A stretch of DNA of 64,000 bases, taken from Gnetum montanum. Its lineage: Eukaryota; Streptophyta; Gnetopsida; Gnetales; Gnetaceae. Shown here piece after piece: positions 1 through 11,408 of the stretch. Both the position numbers and the translations under genes were made by a program. Position 1 is the first letter of the stretch, and every line of letters begins with the position of its first letter. The DNA lies in NCBI GenBank assembly GCA_015680685.1, contig MNCI01012629.1:128148-192147 (forward strand). The letters are read 5' to 3'. Under the pieces are notes generated by a model, which worked only from the letters and a program-made list of their open reading frames with translations, was not told the origin of the DNA and did not search any database.

Positions 1-269
1 AGAAGCTACGACAAATCCTGCAAATCTGCAGATTTGAGAAGCTGACTAACTCTAAAACAAATCTTTCAAGTCTGTGAGCACACTAAATTTGGCAAATTAT
101 GAAAATAAGCGGTAAGGTCTTGACAATGTTCAAAGGATGTCATCAAATGGCCCGCTGAAAAGAATTAATTAAAAGTCGCAGTGCAACCCACGAGAATTTA
201 TTCATGCACTTTAAATGAAATTCATGTAGATCATTATCCAACCCAAAGAAAATTAGGACAGTAACAGAC

Positions 270-3200
270 CTGTAAACGTTACTGTCGAAGCCGATGCTAT
301 AGTAGGTAGCACACACCCAGAGACCGGATTCCAGCAAAGATACAGGAATGCTGAGAATCCATGCAGGAAAAGCATAGACCCACGTTGGATACATGAACAT
401 GTCTCTTTGTCTGTACAGAACAGGAAGTCTAAATACGATAACGGCTGTCTCTGCAAATCCATTGAACAGGCAAATCAATATCCCAAAGAACAGCGCTCCC
501 AAATATGTTATTCCATCATTTACTGTCTCATGATGCATCCTTGTGCGGATGAACACAGTGCTGGTTATTGCCGCAACAAAGCTGATCTGCATAAAACAAA
601 ATTCAAACTTAGTAACGTACATAGCATACCTGTTTTTCCAGCAAGTTTCAAATCCTACTAAATTTATGATCAATTGCACTTGAGTATTTCTGAAGGTCAA
701 CAATTAGAGAAAATAAATACTCCTGATTTCTCAAGGTCAACAAGCTAAAGTTAAAAGCTAGTTGAGATACAATTCCAACATTTTGCAATCTTGCTCCTGA
801 AAAATGGGAAAAAATGGTTCATTTTTAGCAAATGTTGGGAACGGTGGTATTCTGCTGAGGAACCCTTATACCCTAATAGTAAGACTCCTGATTTGGTTTG
901 ATTCCTACGAAGTGCTGAGTTATAAAGTTCTACTTAAATTTTTGTGTTGGCTATATATCTTGGGGTACATATGATCTAGTTTTGAATTGGCTATATGATT
1001 TTCATTCCCCAACACCTATACAGGTGGCACCTGGTTTTCCCAATTCTGTTTGTTGGTTTAATTCTGAAATTTCTTGCTCTGGTTCTAACAACGCCAACAA
1101 AGGTTTTCTTTTGAAAAAACATTGTTGTGTGTGTGTTTTTTTTTACCCCATTTTGAAAGGTTCTTTTGGAAAACATCAGATGCCGCAGCACAAACTCCAC
1201 CAATGCGGGTCCCAAGCCCAGATACAAGAGGAGGAGGGTTCAGGTTGGTAGCTGGCTGTAAAACCTTGCTGGATCTCATAGATGAGTTCTTTTTCAGATT
1301 TTGCAGATGCTAGGGCATTACTGAGATGGGATGTACAACAGTCATAGATGATCTCTCGCTCTTCATAGAGGTCAATGGTGAAAAAGAAATCATGTAGCTG
1401 ACCCATTTTTTTGGAACAAGGCTAGAATAATGACGATGAGGAGGTGCACCAGCAATTGGACAGAGTTTTTTTCTCCAATTTCCCGACAACGGCACTCTTG
1501 TAGACACAATTTGTGGTTTTTTTTAATTTTTTATTTGAAGGGTTCTTTTGGAAAACACGAGATGCAAAACCAATTGGACAGACAGTGCCTGGTTTTCTCC
1601 GATTCTGTTTGTTGGTTCAATTACGAAATTTCTATGAGACAGGATACCAACCTGTATTATTCTGAAGACATAGAGGCCTACTAATCTTTTGAGGATGACT
1701 GTCTCCCTCCAAAAACCAGCCTTGAACAATTCTGCTTTGCTCACGCCATATTTGGAGAAGCTAAGAGCACCAGGATCACTTCTGCGCTTATCGAAGGGAA
1801 CAGCTAATCTTGTCCTCAGTTTCTTCCCCACATGAAACTTCTTAAAGGCCTTACACATCTCTCTCACCGAGATATATCTATAATCCCGTTCTGAATTAGC
1901 CCAATACTGCTGCTGATCCTTCCTCGATGTGACCTGCAATGAATTTCTCTCTTATGATGGAATTATTAATAATGAATAACACAAGAAAAGGAAGATTTTC
2001 TTTTTCATTGCAATTCATACTTCCTGCAAGAAGTCAGCAACAGCCTTTCTTTCCGGGCATTTAAAGCCCACGGTGCTCAAGAACTGCAGAATGTAGTTTC
2101 TGGGACCGTGATAAGCTATTTGGCCCTCTGACATAAGAATAATGTCGTCGAAAAGCTCATACGTTTCTGGAGCAGGCTGCAGAAGGCATACTACGATAGT
2201 GAGGTCTAAGGCACGACATGAATCCCGAAGGAATTTTGTCAATTGAAAAGCTGTGCTGCTGTCTAGCCCTGTTGATATCTCATCCATGTACAGAACCCTT
2301 GCTGGTCCAACCAGAACTTCTCCTGATTTAACAATAGGAATTTGTTTGCCACACTTCAACAACTCATGTTCCACGAACAAGTACCAAATGCAATTAAGTG
2401 TAAAGACATGGAGTTTTTCAAATGGAATGTTTTAATGCAGACATTTTCCAGAATCTGTTCATTCAAAGCACTAAAGAATAAGCCAGTTCTAGTTGATCAG
2501 CATGCTTATAAAGTTTTGGAAAGTATCATGGTATTTTCCAGGAAATTTTATAAAATTTCAGGTTTTTAAATAATCATATATTTTATTCATAGGTGAAAGA
2601 ACTCATGAGTACCTGTTGTAAGACGCTTGACTTGCCCCCCTGAGATTCCTCTGCGTAATTCGTCACCTACCAAAGTCTCAGAGCAAACATCTAGACCCAT
2701 AACCTATCATTAACAAAATTCAGGCATTTTCTTCGGTTATTGAAAACCAAAGAGCTATGTTTTATATGCGAATCAATAATATTGGGCTTACTCTCATGAT
2801 GTAATCGGTTACAAGCTTGCATGATCCTTCATTGCCAAGAGCAATTCCCTGTAACAATGAAATTAGTTTTTATTAACCGGCCTTGAAAATCCATGTCATT
2901 GGGGAGGTAAACATATACATTCATATTAAATCAAATTATCAAATCTTTTGCCTACCTTAACAGCCAGCGCCTTCAAAAATGAAATAAAGGCACAAAAATA
3001 TGATTAGGGAGAGGGAAAAAAACCAAACCAGGTAGTACCTTCATAAATATGTCAATTATTTCATCTGGTTGGATGCTAGCGTAGTTCTCTCTTCTGGTCA
3101 GTTCCACCATCATGTCTGCATTCCAAATTTCATTCAATTCAACATGCATCAGCTTCGTGTTGAAGGCAACAAAATCTCATAATATTAACCCTACGTTTGA

Positions 3201-5355
3201 TTCTTTCACTTTCTCCTTTCCATTGTTCTAATTTCATTACCATATCTATTTCCTACTCCTTGACATCGTCCAGAGAAATCTAAGACCTCTCTCACAGTCA
3301 ATTCCGGGAGGTGAAGGTCCCTTTCGTTCACATAAGCAGCAGTTCTTTGAGGAACAAATTCATTGATATCATGCCCATTGTAGGTGACATTGCCTGAAAC
3401 CTACAAAATCCATTTCCATGCATTATTTTATTTTTCAAATACAAAAAATCGAAAAAGACACCGCCTGCCCAGAATATTTGGGTCTCAACAATAAATATTT
3501 ATTGCTGTGTTACATGTACCTTGAGAGATTTGTCCAGCATTCCTGCTAAAGCTAAAAGAAAAGTAGTTTTGCCAGCACCAGGGGGTCCAAGCAGGAGTGT
3601 CAGTCTGCAAAGAATTACTATTCCACACTTCATTCGTCAATTTAAAAAAAAAAAAAAAACATAACCGAAAACTAAACCATCCATGAAAAGATGGTTTTCT
3701 TTGATGTAGTGTAGTTTTTAGATTTTTTCACCTACCTGCCAGGTCTTATCATGCCAGTAACGTCTTCTAGGATAGACATTTTAGTTTTCCCACCAGAACT
3801 GAAGCCGAAACACTTGAATAACCCCTGCTTTTTTAAAACCCACAAAAAGAAACCAAGGTTACATCCCAATTCAAGTTTATCTAATTCTACTCAGTATTCT
3901 CAATAACTGGTTCCTATCTGACTGACCTCTGCCATGTTCATCATATAATTGGGTATTGTGGGCAACGCTCTGCTCCCTACATGTACCTCTGCTTGCACAC
4001 TCAATTGCTGATAACGTACTTGAACCTTGGGAAAGTGCAGTCCCACCCTGAAAAGAGATTTAGTTACAGAATGGAGGAAAACACATTACTCAAAACAAAT
4101 TCAGTTAGAACCAGAAACCCTCTTGCAACCAAATTTAAGTAGTCATAGAGACAACATATTACTTTTGTTCGAAAAGGCATACGCTAAAAGTCAAGACTCA
4201 TCATTGACGACACAATTGTGGAAAAAAGGGGTCATGATGATATAACGTTGTTTCACAGTTGTGGAAAAAAAAGGGTCATGATGATATAACGTTGTTTCAC
4301 AATTGTGGAAAAAAGGGGTCATGATGATAAAATTGTGAGAAAAGGTCACACCCAAAAGTTCAATGTTCTTGGAGGAAGGGTCAAAGGATAATCTCTTTTT
4401 GAGTAGCTCTAACACAGGTTTTTCAGTTTGAGAAACAAATTTAGATAAGACCAGAATCCTGGAAACCCTCCTACAGCCAAATTCAAGTAGTCCTACAGAC
4501 AAAACATTTTACTATTATAGAAAAAAGGCATACTCTAACAGGCAAGAGTTATCATTGACACATAACTGTGAAAGAAAAAGGTCCATGATGATAACTGTGC
4601 GGGTGCAAAACAAAAGGGTCATAATGACACAATAATGAACAAAGGCCATCACCAGGAGGCTCAATGTTCATTGCCAATGCATCCCGGAAGAAGGGTCAAA
4701 GGAAAACCTCTTTTTGAATGGCTATGAACATAGAGTCGAACCCAGTTTTTTCAATCTGAGAAACAAACACAGATAAGGACCAGAATCATTGTAACCCTCC
4801 TAAAACCAAATCCAAGTAGTCATAAACACAAAACATATTACTTTTTACTCTCAAGAGTCATCATGGATGACACAATTGTGAAAAAACAAAAAGGATCATG
4901 ATAAGACAATTGTGAAAGAAATGTATCACACACAGGCTCGCTGTTCATCCGCCCAGGTATCCTGTGAGGGTACCTTCTTTTTAAGTCTAATTTCAGACTC
5001 CAAAAATAAAAACATAATGAAAAATGACACTATACCTATCCATTCTGTCACGAATCATAGACAAGAAATGGTATGGATCTTCTGGTGTTGCACCTGAAAA
5101 CAGGCGATCAAGCAGAACCCTACGATCAGCAATGGTGAGACGGGACACATCAACCTCGCATGCCTCACCCAGAGGTGTAGTAATCAGAGCCCTTCTCAGT
5201 CTGTCGTAACTTGGGAGACGACGAAGAGCGGCCCACATGAGACGTTGCTCGTCCTCCTCTTCCTCATCTGCCATGTTAACAGATGAAGAACCAACACTAA
5301 CAAGCTCATCTGATTCCAATCCTAATCCTGTTCTTGATAACGAGCTTCCCCTCAT
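270..5355 (-). CDS. PDR-type ABC transporter (ABCG), 5' part, 12 exons
   Basis: Full-size plant PDR/ABCG plasma-membrane exporter; the family pumps terpenoids, hormones and xenobiotics, but the substrate here cannot be inferred. Exons read by eye from GT/AG sites and family homology: 5036-5355, 3927-4047, 3736-3824, 3520-3604, 3241-3400, 3039-3115, 2956-2970, 2792-2848, 2613-2703, 2021-2322, 1652-1933, 270-586; phases agree and give 638 codons plus 2 bases without a stop. The start at 5355 ([10 protein letters not shown]) precedes an acidic stretch and the [16 protein letters not shown] motif typical of PDR N-termini. NBD1: Walker [10 protein letters not shown] (residues 183-191), signature GISGGQ (327-332), Walker [10 protein letters not shown] (347-355), then [14 protein letters not shown]. 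Exon 12 begins membrane domain 1 ([22 protein letters not shown]). Membrane domain 1 is incomplete; NBD2 and membrane domain 2 lie beyond the left edge. Oddities: Q-loop position reads NERD rather than SQHD; exon 7 is a 15-bp microexon and uncertain. Confidence 0.93.
1022..1645. repeat. Direct duplication inside PDR intron 11
   Basis: Two segments recur within intron 11 (587-1651). CCTGGTTTTC...TGTTTGTTGGTT..AATT at about 1030-1075 recurs at 1589-1632, and GGTTCTTTTGGAAAACA at about 1160 recurs at 1541. Their order is swapped, so this looks like overlapping or nested duplications rather than one clean tandem copy. The right copy ends a few bases from the exon 11 donor site. Confidence 0.6.
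4080..4935. repeat. Tandem repeat inside PDR intron 1 (three ~330-bp copies)
   Basis: Three diverged copies lie head to tail. Landmarks are ACCAGAA...CCAAATTTAAGTAGTC at about 4110, 4452 and 4783, and TCAATGTTC...GGGTCAAAGG at about 4360 and 4660 with a weaker third start at about 4938. The first copy contains an extra short tandem repeat of about 50 bp, roughly three units between 4205 and 4330, built on GTCATGATGATATAACG. The whole block lies in intron 1 (4048-5035) and makes up most of it. Confidence 0.8.
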
Positions 5356-5675
5356 TTTGCTACTGCTGCTGCAATTACCTTAACTTAAACACAGACACAA
5401 AACGAATCGAGACTTCCACTCCACAGTCCACACTGAGACTGAAATCAGCAGTATGTAGTAGTAATCACTGCAAAGTTTTGCAGGTTTTCATTGAACCCAC
5501 AAAAATCCCACAACCCCCCACAGGCATTCTTCTTCACAGGAGTACGCGGAACCCATGCATTTCTTCAATCATGGCACGATTGCAGAGCCTGTGAGGGTTG
5601 CGTAGATCAGGATTCCATGGGCAGATACGGCCTGGTGAATGGCAAATCTGTACGTGAATTGCAGCTGCAGCTTTT

Positions 5676-5683
5676 GATATAAA
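5676..5683 (-). promoter_or_regulatory. Candidate TATA box of the PDR gene
   Basis: On the minus strand this reads TTTATATC, about 320 bp upstream of the predicted start codon. If it is used, the 5' UTR would be about 290 bp (5356-5650). No other TATA-like site is as well placed. The call rests on position and composition only. Confidence 0.35.
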
Positions 5684-5842
5684 GCAAGCAGGCGACCACA
5701 TATGTGCATCACCTCGTTGGGCGGTGGCAGCAGCATGCTGATAAATGCAGTTGAGGGGTTGAAGTAGGTTTAAGCATTGATTATGGTAGCGTATTGCCCT
5801 ATGTGAGTTGAATTTCCTGATTCCTGATGAAAGTGCTTTATA

Positions 5843-5868
5843 TCCTATTCCTATTCCTATTCCTATTA
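5843..5868. repeat. (TCCTAT)n microsatellite
   Basis: About four to five copies of a hexamer TCCTAT, about 490 bp upstream of the PDR start codon. Confidence 0.85.
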
Positions 5869-6104
5869 TTTGCAGCTCGTCGTGGAGGAGAGACTTTTGT
5901 TATCTCATAAATGCTTCATCTGCCTGATTGCTCATTTTTGACATTTCCATGTGAAGCAATTAAAACTCCTTGTCCTTTTTATTTCGTCGTGTTGGCTGTT
6001 GTCCGTTTTGTATTCCAGCCTCTCGTTTTCAAATTTGACGTCCTGATAGGACAGTTGGTCATCTGAGCTCCACAGGCCCAAGAACAAAAACCAGCCAAAA
6101 AACC

Positions 6105-6122
6105 ATATATGTATATATATAT
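6105..6122. repeat. (AT)n microsatellite
   Basis: A short run of alternating TA with one interrupting G. Confidence 0.8.
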
Positions 6123-7119
6123 GCTACGGCAGGTGCAAATCAAACCTGTTCCAAGAATTTTTGTTGTGAAAATACCACTTTAACTCCAGCAATGCCGACC
6201 ATAACCACACTGGAGAACATGAAATGAAATGACATGGAGAAATGTCAGACCTCAAAGAAAATTACATGGCAGAACAATGAAAGAAAGAGGCCTGTGCATC
6301 AACGCACCTGCAGTTACATCGATCCTACATGTAACTCAACAATAATTATGCTATTTTCAGCGACCACCTTACCTTCTAGAATGAATGAATGCGTGAATTG
6401 CAAAACGTTGATTTCAACGGATCCTTCTTTTATAGTTGCTTTGCAGCCTGCTTTTCACGGTGTATGTGTATTTGGTAACCATGGCAAATGCTAAACTTTC
6501 GCGAGGAACACCAGACAGTCAAAAGTGATTTAATGCTTGGACTGTTGCGATACAGTAAAATTAATTAGAAGAAATTATTTATGGAACTGAATTGGGAGAT
6601 TTTATTAGGATGGTAGAGTTAGAGGATCTATTGAACAGCCAAAAACTGATTCATCATTGGATGCAAAAAAATTCAAATTATTAGCTGTTAGGTGATTCAG
6701 CAACTATTAAAAACAAACGTTGCTCATCCTTCATAGCTGAGACCCTCATCTTTATCATGACGTTAACTTAGTTGATTTTTTATTTTTTAAAAGTAAAACG
6801 AGCAATTCTACTGCAGCTTTCCGCAGTATCCTATTTAAAATTTATTGCGATTGATAATTACCTATAGCTGAAGTAAAACCATGGCAGTAACTGGCAAAAC
6901 GCAAAACTTAGTTGAACAATTACGAATTTAACCTCGTCAACCTAAAAGTCTAAAACCGACGATTCAATGTACACGTATCATCATAAAATCCATGCAATTC
7001 CACGGTCGCTGAAAGTTATCGATGATTGCATTTGACCCCGCAATATTTAGTGCATTTTGGTAGCCTGCAGCTTTCCATGGCAACGCAGATGCACTGCCCC
7101 GGCAGGTTGGATCTCTCTT

Positions 7120-7290
7120 TCGATTCCTGTTCAACAGGATATTGGTGTTGGTGGTCACAGAAATTCTACTCTGTATTAGCATTTAATGTTTTTTATGCAG
7201 ACGGAGGTTGCTTGGCCTTGGGCAGAAATGTTTGTTCTACCGACACATTACCGGTAAAACCAACTCTTGACAAGCTTAGATATCATTAAA
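7120..7290 (+). repeat. Dispersed repeat copy 1, partner of 47550-47760
   Basis: The segment ending TGGTAAAACcAACTcTTGACAAGCTT-like, with CATTTAATGTTyTTTATGCA and AATGTTTGTTCTA before it, recurs at 47640-47755. Copy 1 can be read open in the plus frame up to a stop at 7287-7289 and contains ..FYADGGCLALGRNV.., faintly like a pentatricopeptide (MYAKCG..) repeat. Copy 2 has stops in that frame. I cannot decide between an old gene fragment and a plain dispersed repeat. Confidence 0.45.
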
Positions 7291-7299
7291 ACAGATGAT

Positions 7300-8280
7300 A
7301 TTTTGTTTATAAATCGATGCTATCATTGGAAGATCTTATGAGTGGGTTAAAAAAAAGTTACGGGTTCAAGTGCAGTAGGTCATCTAATACCTTAACATGA
7401 TAAGTAGATAGACAACTAAGAAAATGAAATGAAGGTTAGCTCTATTATTGCAAGTATGCAATGTAGAGCAAGAAAAGAGAGAGCTGTATCGTTACACTAG
7501 AGCAAGGAAAGAGAAAGATTTATCATTGGAGGGGAGGGGTTTTTAAGGTGAACTAAAATCATAGAAAAGATAATCCTACAAATAATAAGCCTTAACAAAG
7601 TTCAAGGGTCAAAATTGCAAAGCAAATTGTACCCTTGGGACAAGTGCTATTAAAAATTAAAAACTCTAACAATTCACACTTGTCAAAAAAAAACTTTATA
7701 TTATTTTTAAAATCTACATAATATTGAAGTTGGACTACACTAGCAATAGAGCACTTCATGCCATAATCAAAAGTAGTGTATCTCATGTTTTGGTACCATA
7801 TACTTAACCTCCATTTCTATATGAAGTAAATAATCTCAAAAACTAGGATCTTCCAAGTCTTTTGAAAGTGCCAAATAATGTCGTCATTTTTACTAATTGC
7901 AAATTTATTTAGAAAACAGGCATTACCAAAAACCATGAGTGAATGAATCCTTTGTTTGATAAATAACACATCTAGAACACTCAACCCTTAAGAGATGAAG
8001 CATGTGTTCAATGGAAAGACCCTAATGAATCAAGTACTTGAGAAAAATTTCTCAAAAAAATATGATAGTTCTTAAAAAAATATGCAAAGAAACATGACAT
8101 GAGTGGTGTTCAATGAAAAGAACAACATCTGATGATGATGACTAGTAGATATTTCGAGCATGTATGGTAATGTTTGAGGTGTCAGAAAGCTAGAAGACAA
8201 GGATTAGACTACTGATATTAGCTAATCATTTATCTGGGTTAACTTTGGAATTAGGCTATCATTGTAGAGGCAATGTAGGC
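7300..8280. other. AT-rich intergenic DNA
   Basis: No gene, RNA or mobile-element signature was recognised in this stretch. Confidence 0.5.
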
Positions 8281-8539
8281 TGTTGATGTCAACATCACCC
8301 ATGAATGGGACCTTATTCTTTCATTCATGATCTTAACTGAGCATAAACTAAACTAAAGTCAAATACAAGTTCCCACCAATTATTGAGATGACTGCGACTA
8401 TCAAACTTACCCATCATCTGTGTCCAACACCATGAGCTCCTACTTGGGAGGCACTCCAACACCGATTTGTGAAAAGTGCTCACTACTACCAAGCTCCATG
8501 CTAGATACCACTGGGTTCTCAAATTCCTTAACACTATTT

Positions 8540-8760
8540 TTGCTAATGTTGTGGAGGCTCTATAGAGGATCAGGGTTTCAAGGAAGAATGTGAGGTCAAG
8601 GGATTTTCGGTGTTGTGTGTGTTTCGAGATTTCAAGGCCAATGATGAGATGAAGTGGATGCTATGCAACCATTCTTTCCATTTTGATTGCTAGTTGCCTT
8701 AGCTCATGATGCACTACACTTGCCCTATTTGCCTCTTCCAAATGCCCACTAAAGCTAAGA
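8540..8760 (+). pseudogene. RING-H2 E3 ubiquitin ligase pseudogene
   Basis: RING-H2 fingers bind two zinc ions and recruit an E2 enzyme to ubiquitinate substrates. The decayed domain is legible at 8611-8756: CCVC, then after a one-base loss near 8628 KANDEMKWMLCNHSFHFDC, then LP.L..H, then CPIC and QMPTKAKK. The spacing fits C3H2C3, including CxHxFHxxC (CNHSFHFDC) and CPxC. Upstream, 8542-8562 reads ANVVEAL, like the A..AVEALP linker that precedes the finger in RING1-like proteins. Breaks: one frameshift, a stop at 8679-8681 right after the HFDC motif, and a stop at 8688-8690 where the family has the W of ILPWL. The 5' end (8280-8540) is too decayed to delimit. It abuts an LTR at 8854. Confidence 0.75.
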
Positions 8761-8853
8761 AGCAATCGTGCTGAGATGCTCATGGTTAGTCTCAGGCTAA
8801 GGATCAAGCGAGTGGTCATGGTAAGGGTAATTCTTCTTCTTCTAAGTTTTTGA

Positions 8854-9444
8854 CATTGATAAGCAATGAAGTAATCCAACACCCAACCATACAAATCACA
8901 GGTGTTCACACACGACTAGATCATAATCAATGGACAACGCAATGTGAATATGCTAGTAATTGGTTTAAGTTTGAGACCATTTTCTTTCTACATGGAGCTA
9001 GTGAAGTCTATGTGTATAGTTTAGCTCATCATGAGATATATGATAATTGATGTTGTTGGGCCACTGCTACTCCTAGTGAACATGATGAATTGGAAATAGT
9101 TTCTAAATGTAAGTAAAATTGTAAACGAATCTATTCTATCCTAATGCGATGGATATTTGATCCTGGTCTACTGCACATGCCTTGAACTTATGCAATCATC
9201 ACTGGGATTACCAAGTGTACCACTATTGGGTGTACCAAGTGATAACACTACTGGGTTACCAGATAACTACACTTAGCACTCAAAACTAGTCGTATCCATA
9301 CTGCTTACTTTTAGCATGTAAAAAGAAGTGCTTGTAAAGTAAATGATTAACCAGGGAAAATAGGAACAATTATTCTAAGCAATCAGAAAGAAAACTAAGT
9401 GGATGCTGCAATGATGATAAGCAATCTCAATATTTATTATAGGT
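8854..9444 (-). mobile_element. LTR fragment, Athila-like, F-type
   Basis: In minus orientation this is the 3' end of an LTR. The plus strand starts TGATAAGC (cf. TGATGAGT) followed by CCAACACCCAACCATACAA, the terminal block shared by all Athila-like LTRs here. It resembles the F LTR at 44728 far more than the A or H LTRs, through TAATCCAACACCC and GATGTTGTTGGG. It is cut at 9444 by the H LTR. It contains several CACTACTGGG/TACCAAGTG short repeats that recur in related LTRs. Confidence 0.7.
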
Positions 9445-10268
9445 TGATGAGTGGCAAGGCACCTCTACGCCCAACCATATGAATCACTAAGGCATTCATG
9501 CATGATCCAATTGAATTTCATGGATTCCTAGTGTTCTTGTACGTAGGATTCAATCTAGAAAGTGAATCTAATCGTGGAATGATCGTTGTCTTCCCAACTA
9601 CACTTTTGAGGCTCAATTGTATGGTTAAGTGTACTTGAGGCACATAATTTTTATTATTTTATAATTTTTTGCCTAAGGGTTGTGATAGATTGAGAATAAA
9701 TTAATTAACTAATTCAACTAATTTAATTGCTAATTAGTAAGTAACTATCATAACATAAGCATCCGATCCCACTTTCCATGCACATCCTAAACATGTACAA
9801 CACTACTAGGCGACCAAGCATTAAGCACTATTGGGATTACCAAGTGTTATATGTATGCTCAAAGCGGTTGTACTTATGTATGCTAGTTTATTTAACTTAA
9901 TTAATTAATTACTTAAAGTCTTAATCATTCTAGCTTAATTAATGAAAACAATAAAGGCATAAATAAATCATTAAGCTAGTCCAAGTGCTATAAGGTTTAT
10001 CAAAAATCTCATCTTTATTGCCACGCATATTGCAGTGCTTAGACACAATAGTGCTTGAATAAAGATCTGTATACTTCTTAACTTCTACTATGGGCACTTA
10101 GAAAATTATTCTATCTCTTATTGAAACAAACTACAAGAATTTCGCCACATTAACATGGCTAGGGTGTCAGATTTATGGACCTACTAGGGTGTCACGTTAA
10201 TGGGATCCCGTTGACGGGGTTGCGTTGATGGCATCTCATCAACATAGTTAACCGAAGACACTTCATCA
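9445..10268 (-). repeat. 3' LTR of element H (Athila-like)
   Basis: 824 bp, minus orientation, beginning TGATGAAG and ending ACTCATCA. A PPT-like ATCATGGGGGTA lies immediately inside (10269 onwards). The terminal block with the CCAACCATA motif matches the A, B and F LTRs. No second H LTR is present, so no target duplication can be checked. Confidence 0.8.
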
Positions 10269-11408
10269 TACCCCCATGATTGAATCAAAACTCATTCTCG
10301 AGTTCTTTACAAAATTAGGAAGGTATGGGATTATTAATTGACACACAACATAACAAAACTAACACAACAAAACAAAACTAAGTGCCCAAGTATACAAATC
10401 AACATTGATTACAAAATTGTGGTGTTCATGACACGAAATTGAACACTAGAACATGATTAAACAAAATTAGAAAACACGTCCTTTGACAGTATGAAGACGA
10501 TTGAAAAGATTATATGTTCTTAGGCAATGGAGGTTCCTGAGGTTTTGAAGGACCTTCTCCTACTTCTGATGCACATGATGGTTGAGGTAGCTATTGTTGT
10601 CTTATTGCAACTACCACTTTCAGTGGAAGGCAAAAGGCATCTAACAATGCCTTCATCTTGTCCTCCTTGATCCGAGGATTATTCATAGTCCACGTAGCAT
10701 CACTAATGTGGGTTGGAATGGGGATATCCCACAAACAGGGCATTATTAGGAATAGCTCCTTCACATTGATAAACTAGGTAGTGAATTACTTGCGTTCAAT
10801 ATCGAATGCCTTGAGTGCATTCTGCAACTCATGGTAGTTATTCATCCTCTTGGCTAGGTTCTTGGTAGTTGATCTTTGATCAATAAACTTTACATTAAGA
10901 ACCTCGAGTTCTGCATTTGCCACTACAAGCTTCTACTTAGTGTCCTTGTGGTGCTTGAACTCTGCCTCGTACAATAAGTATGAGTTGGCTACTTGTTTCT
11001 CCAAATTAGACCATGGTCATTCGATAGTTAGCATAGCCAAAGTTGCATATCGGAAATTGGCGAGCTCCATGTATTCTATCATCTCCTCAATCTGCAACTC
11101 CTTCATGCGAATCTTCGTTTTGTTGTAAGAATCTATCCCATCAATGATAGGTTGCCACACCCCTCTTCCTTGTTGGAGGCTCTCATTTACTTTTGCCTTT
11201 GCTAACTAGATGTATTTTTCATTAACTTCTTTATGTAGACTAACCTGATCTCTATAGTGATTTTTGACTCTCTCAAATTTGAGAGACTTTGATTTTTAGG
11301 CAACTACTTTGATTGCAGTCTTTTGACAAAGAGCACAAACCTCTTCCATGGAGAGTTTTCTATTTTCACTGCCAATTTTCTTAGCTTAGTGTTCACTCTG
11401 GCTAGTTC
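10269..11408 (-). pseudogene. 3' ORF remains of element H
   Basis: The minus strand is collinear with the last 1.1 kb of element A's internal region (about 28260-29394): a coiled-coil region, then the conserved C-terminal block with PCLWDIPIPTHIS (about 10706-10745), an untranslated tail and the PPT. Stops interrupt it. The element breaks off at about 11408, exactly where the minisatellite begins, so gag and pol are missing. Confidence 0.75.

Larger units (their letters stand above)
5700..7100. other. Intergenic DNA upstream of the PDR gene
   Basis: No coding potential or RNA gene was recognised. It contains a (TCCTAT)n microsatellite at 5843-5868 and a TA-rich dinucleotide run at 6105-6122. 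Short open frames here have no recognisable motif. Confidence 0.6.

Noticed and set aside
140-170. Splice acceptor TTTTCAG followed by an open stretch as PDR exon 13
   Set aside because: The downstream reading does not match the PDR protein after GFD.N; the next exon probably lies outside the window.
407-661. Plus-strand open frame over PDR exon 12
   Set aside because: It is antisense to a conserved membrane-domain exon and has no domain of its own.
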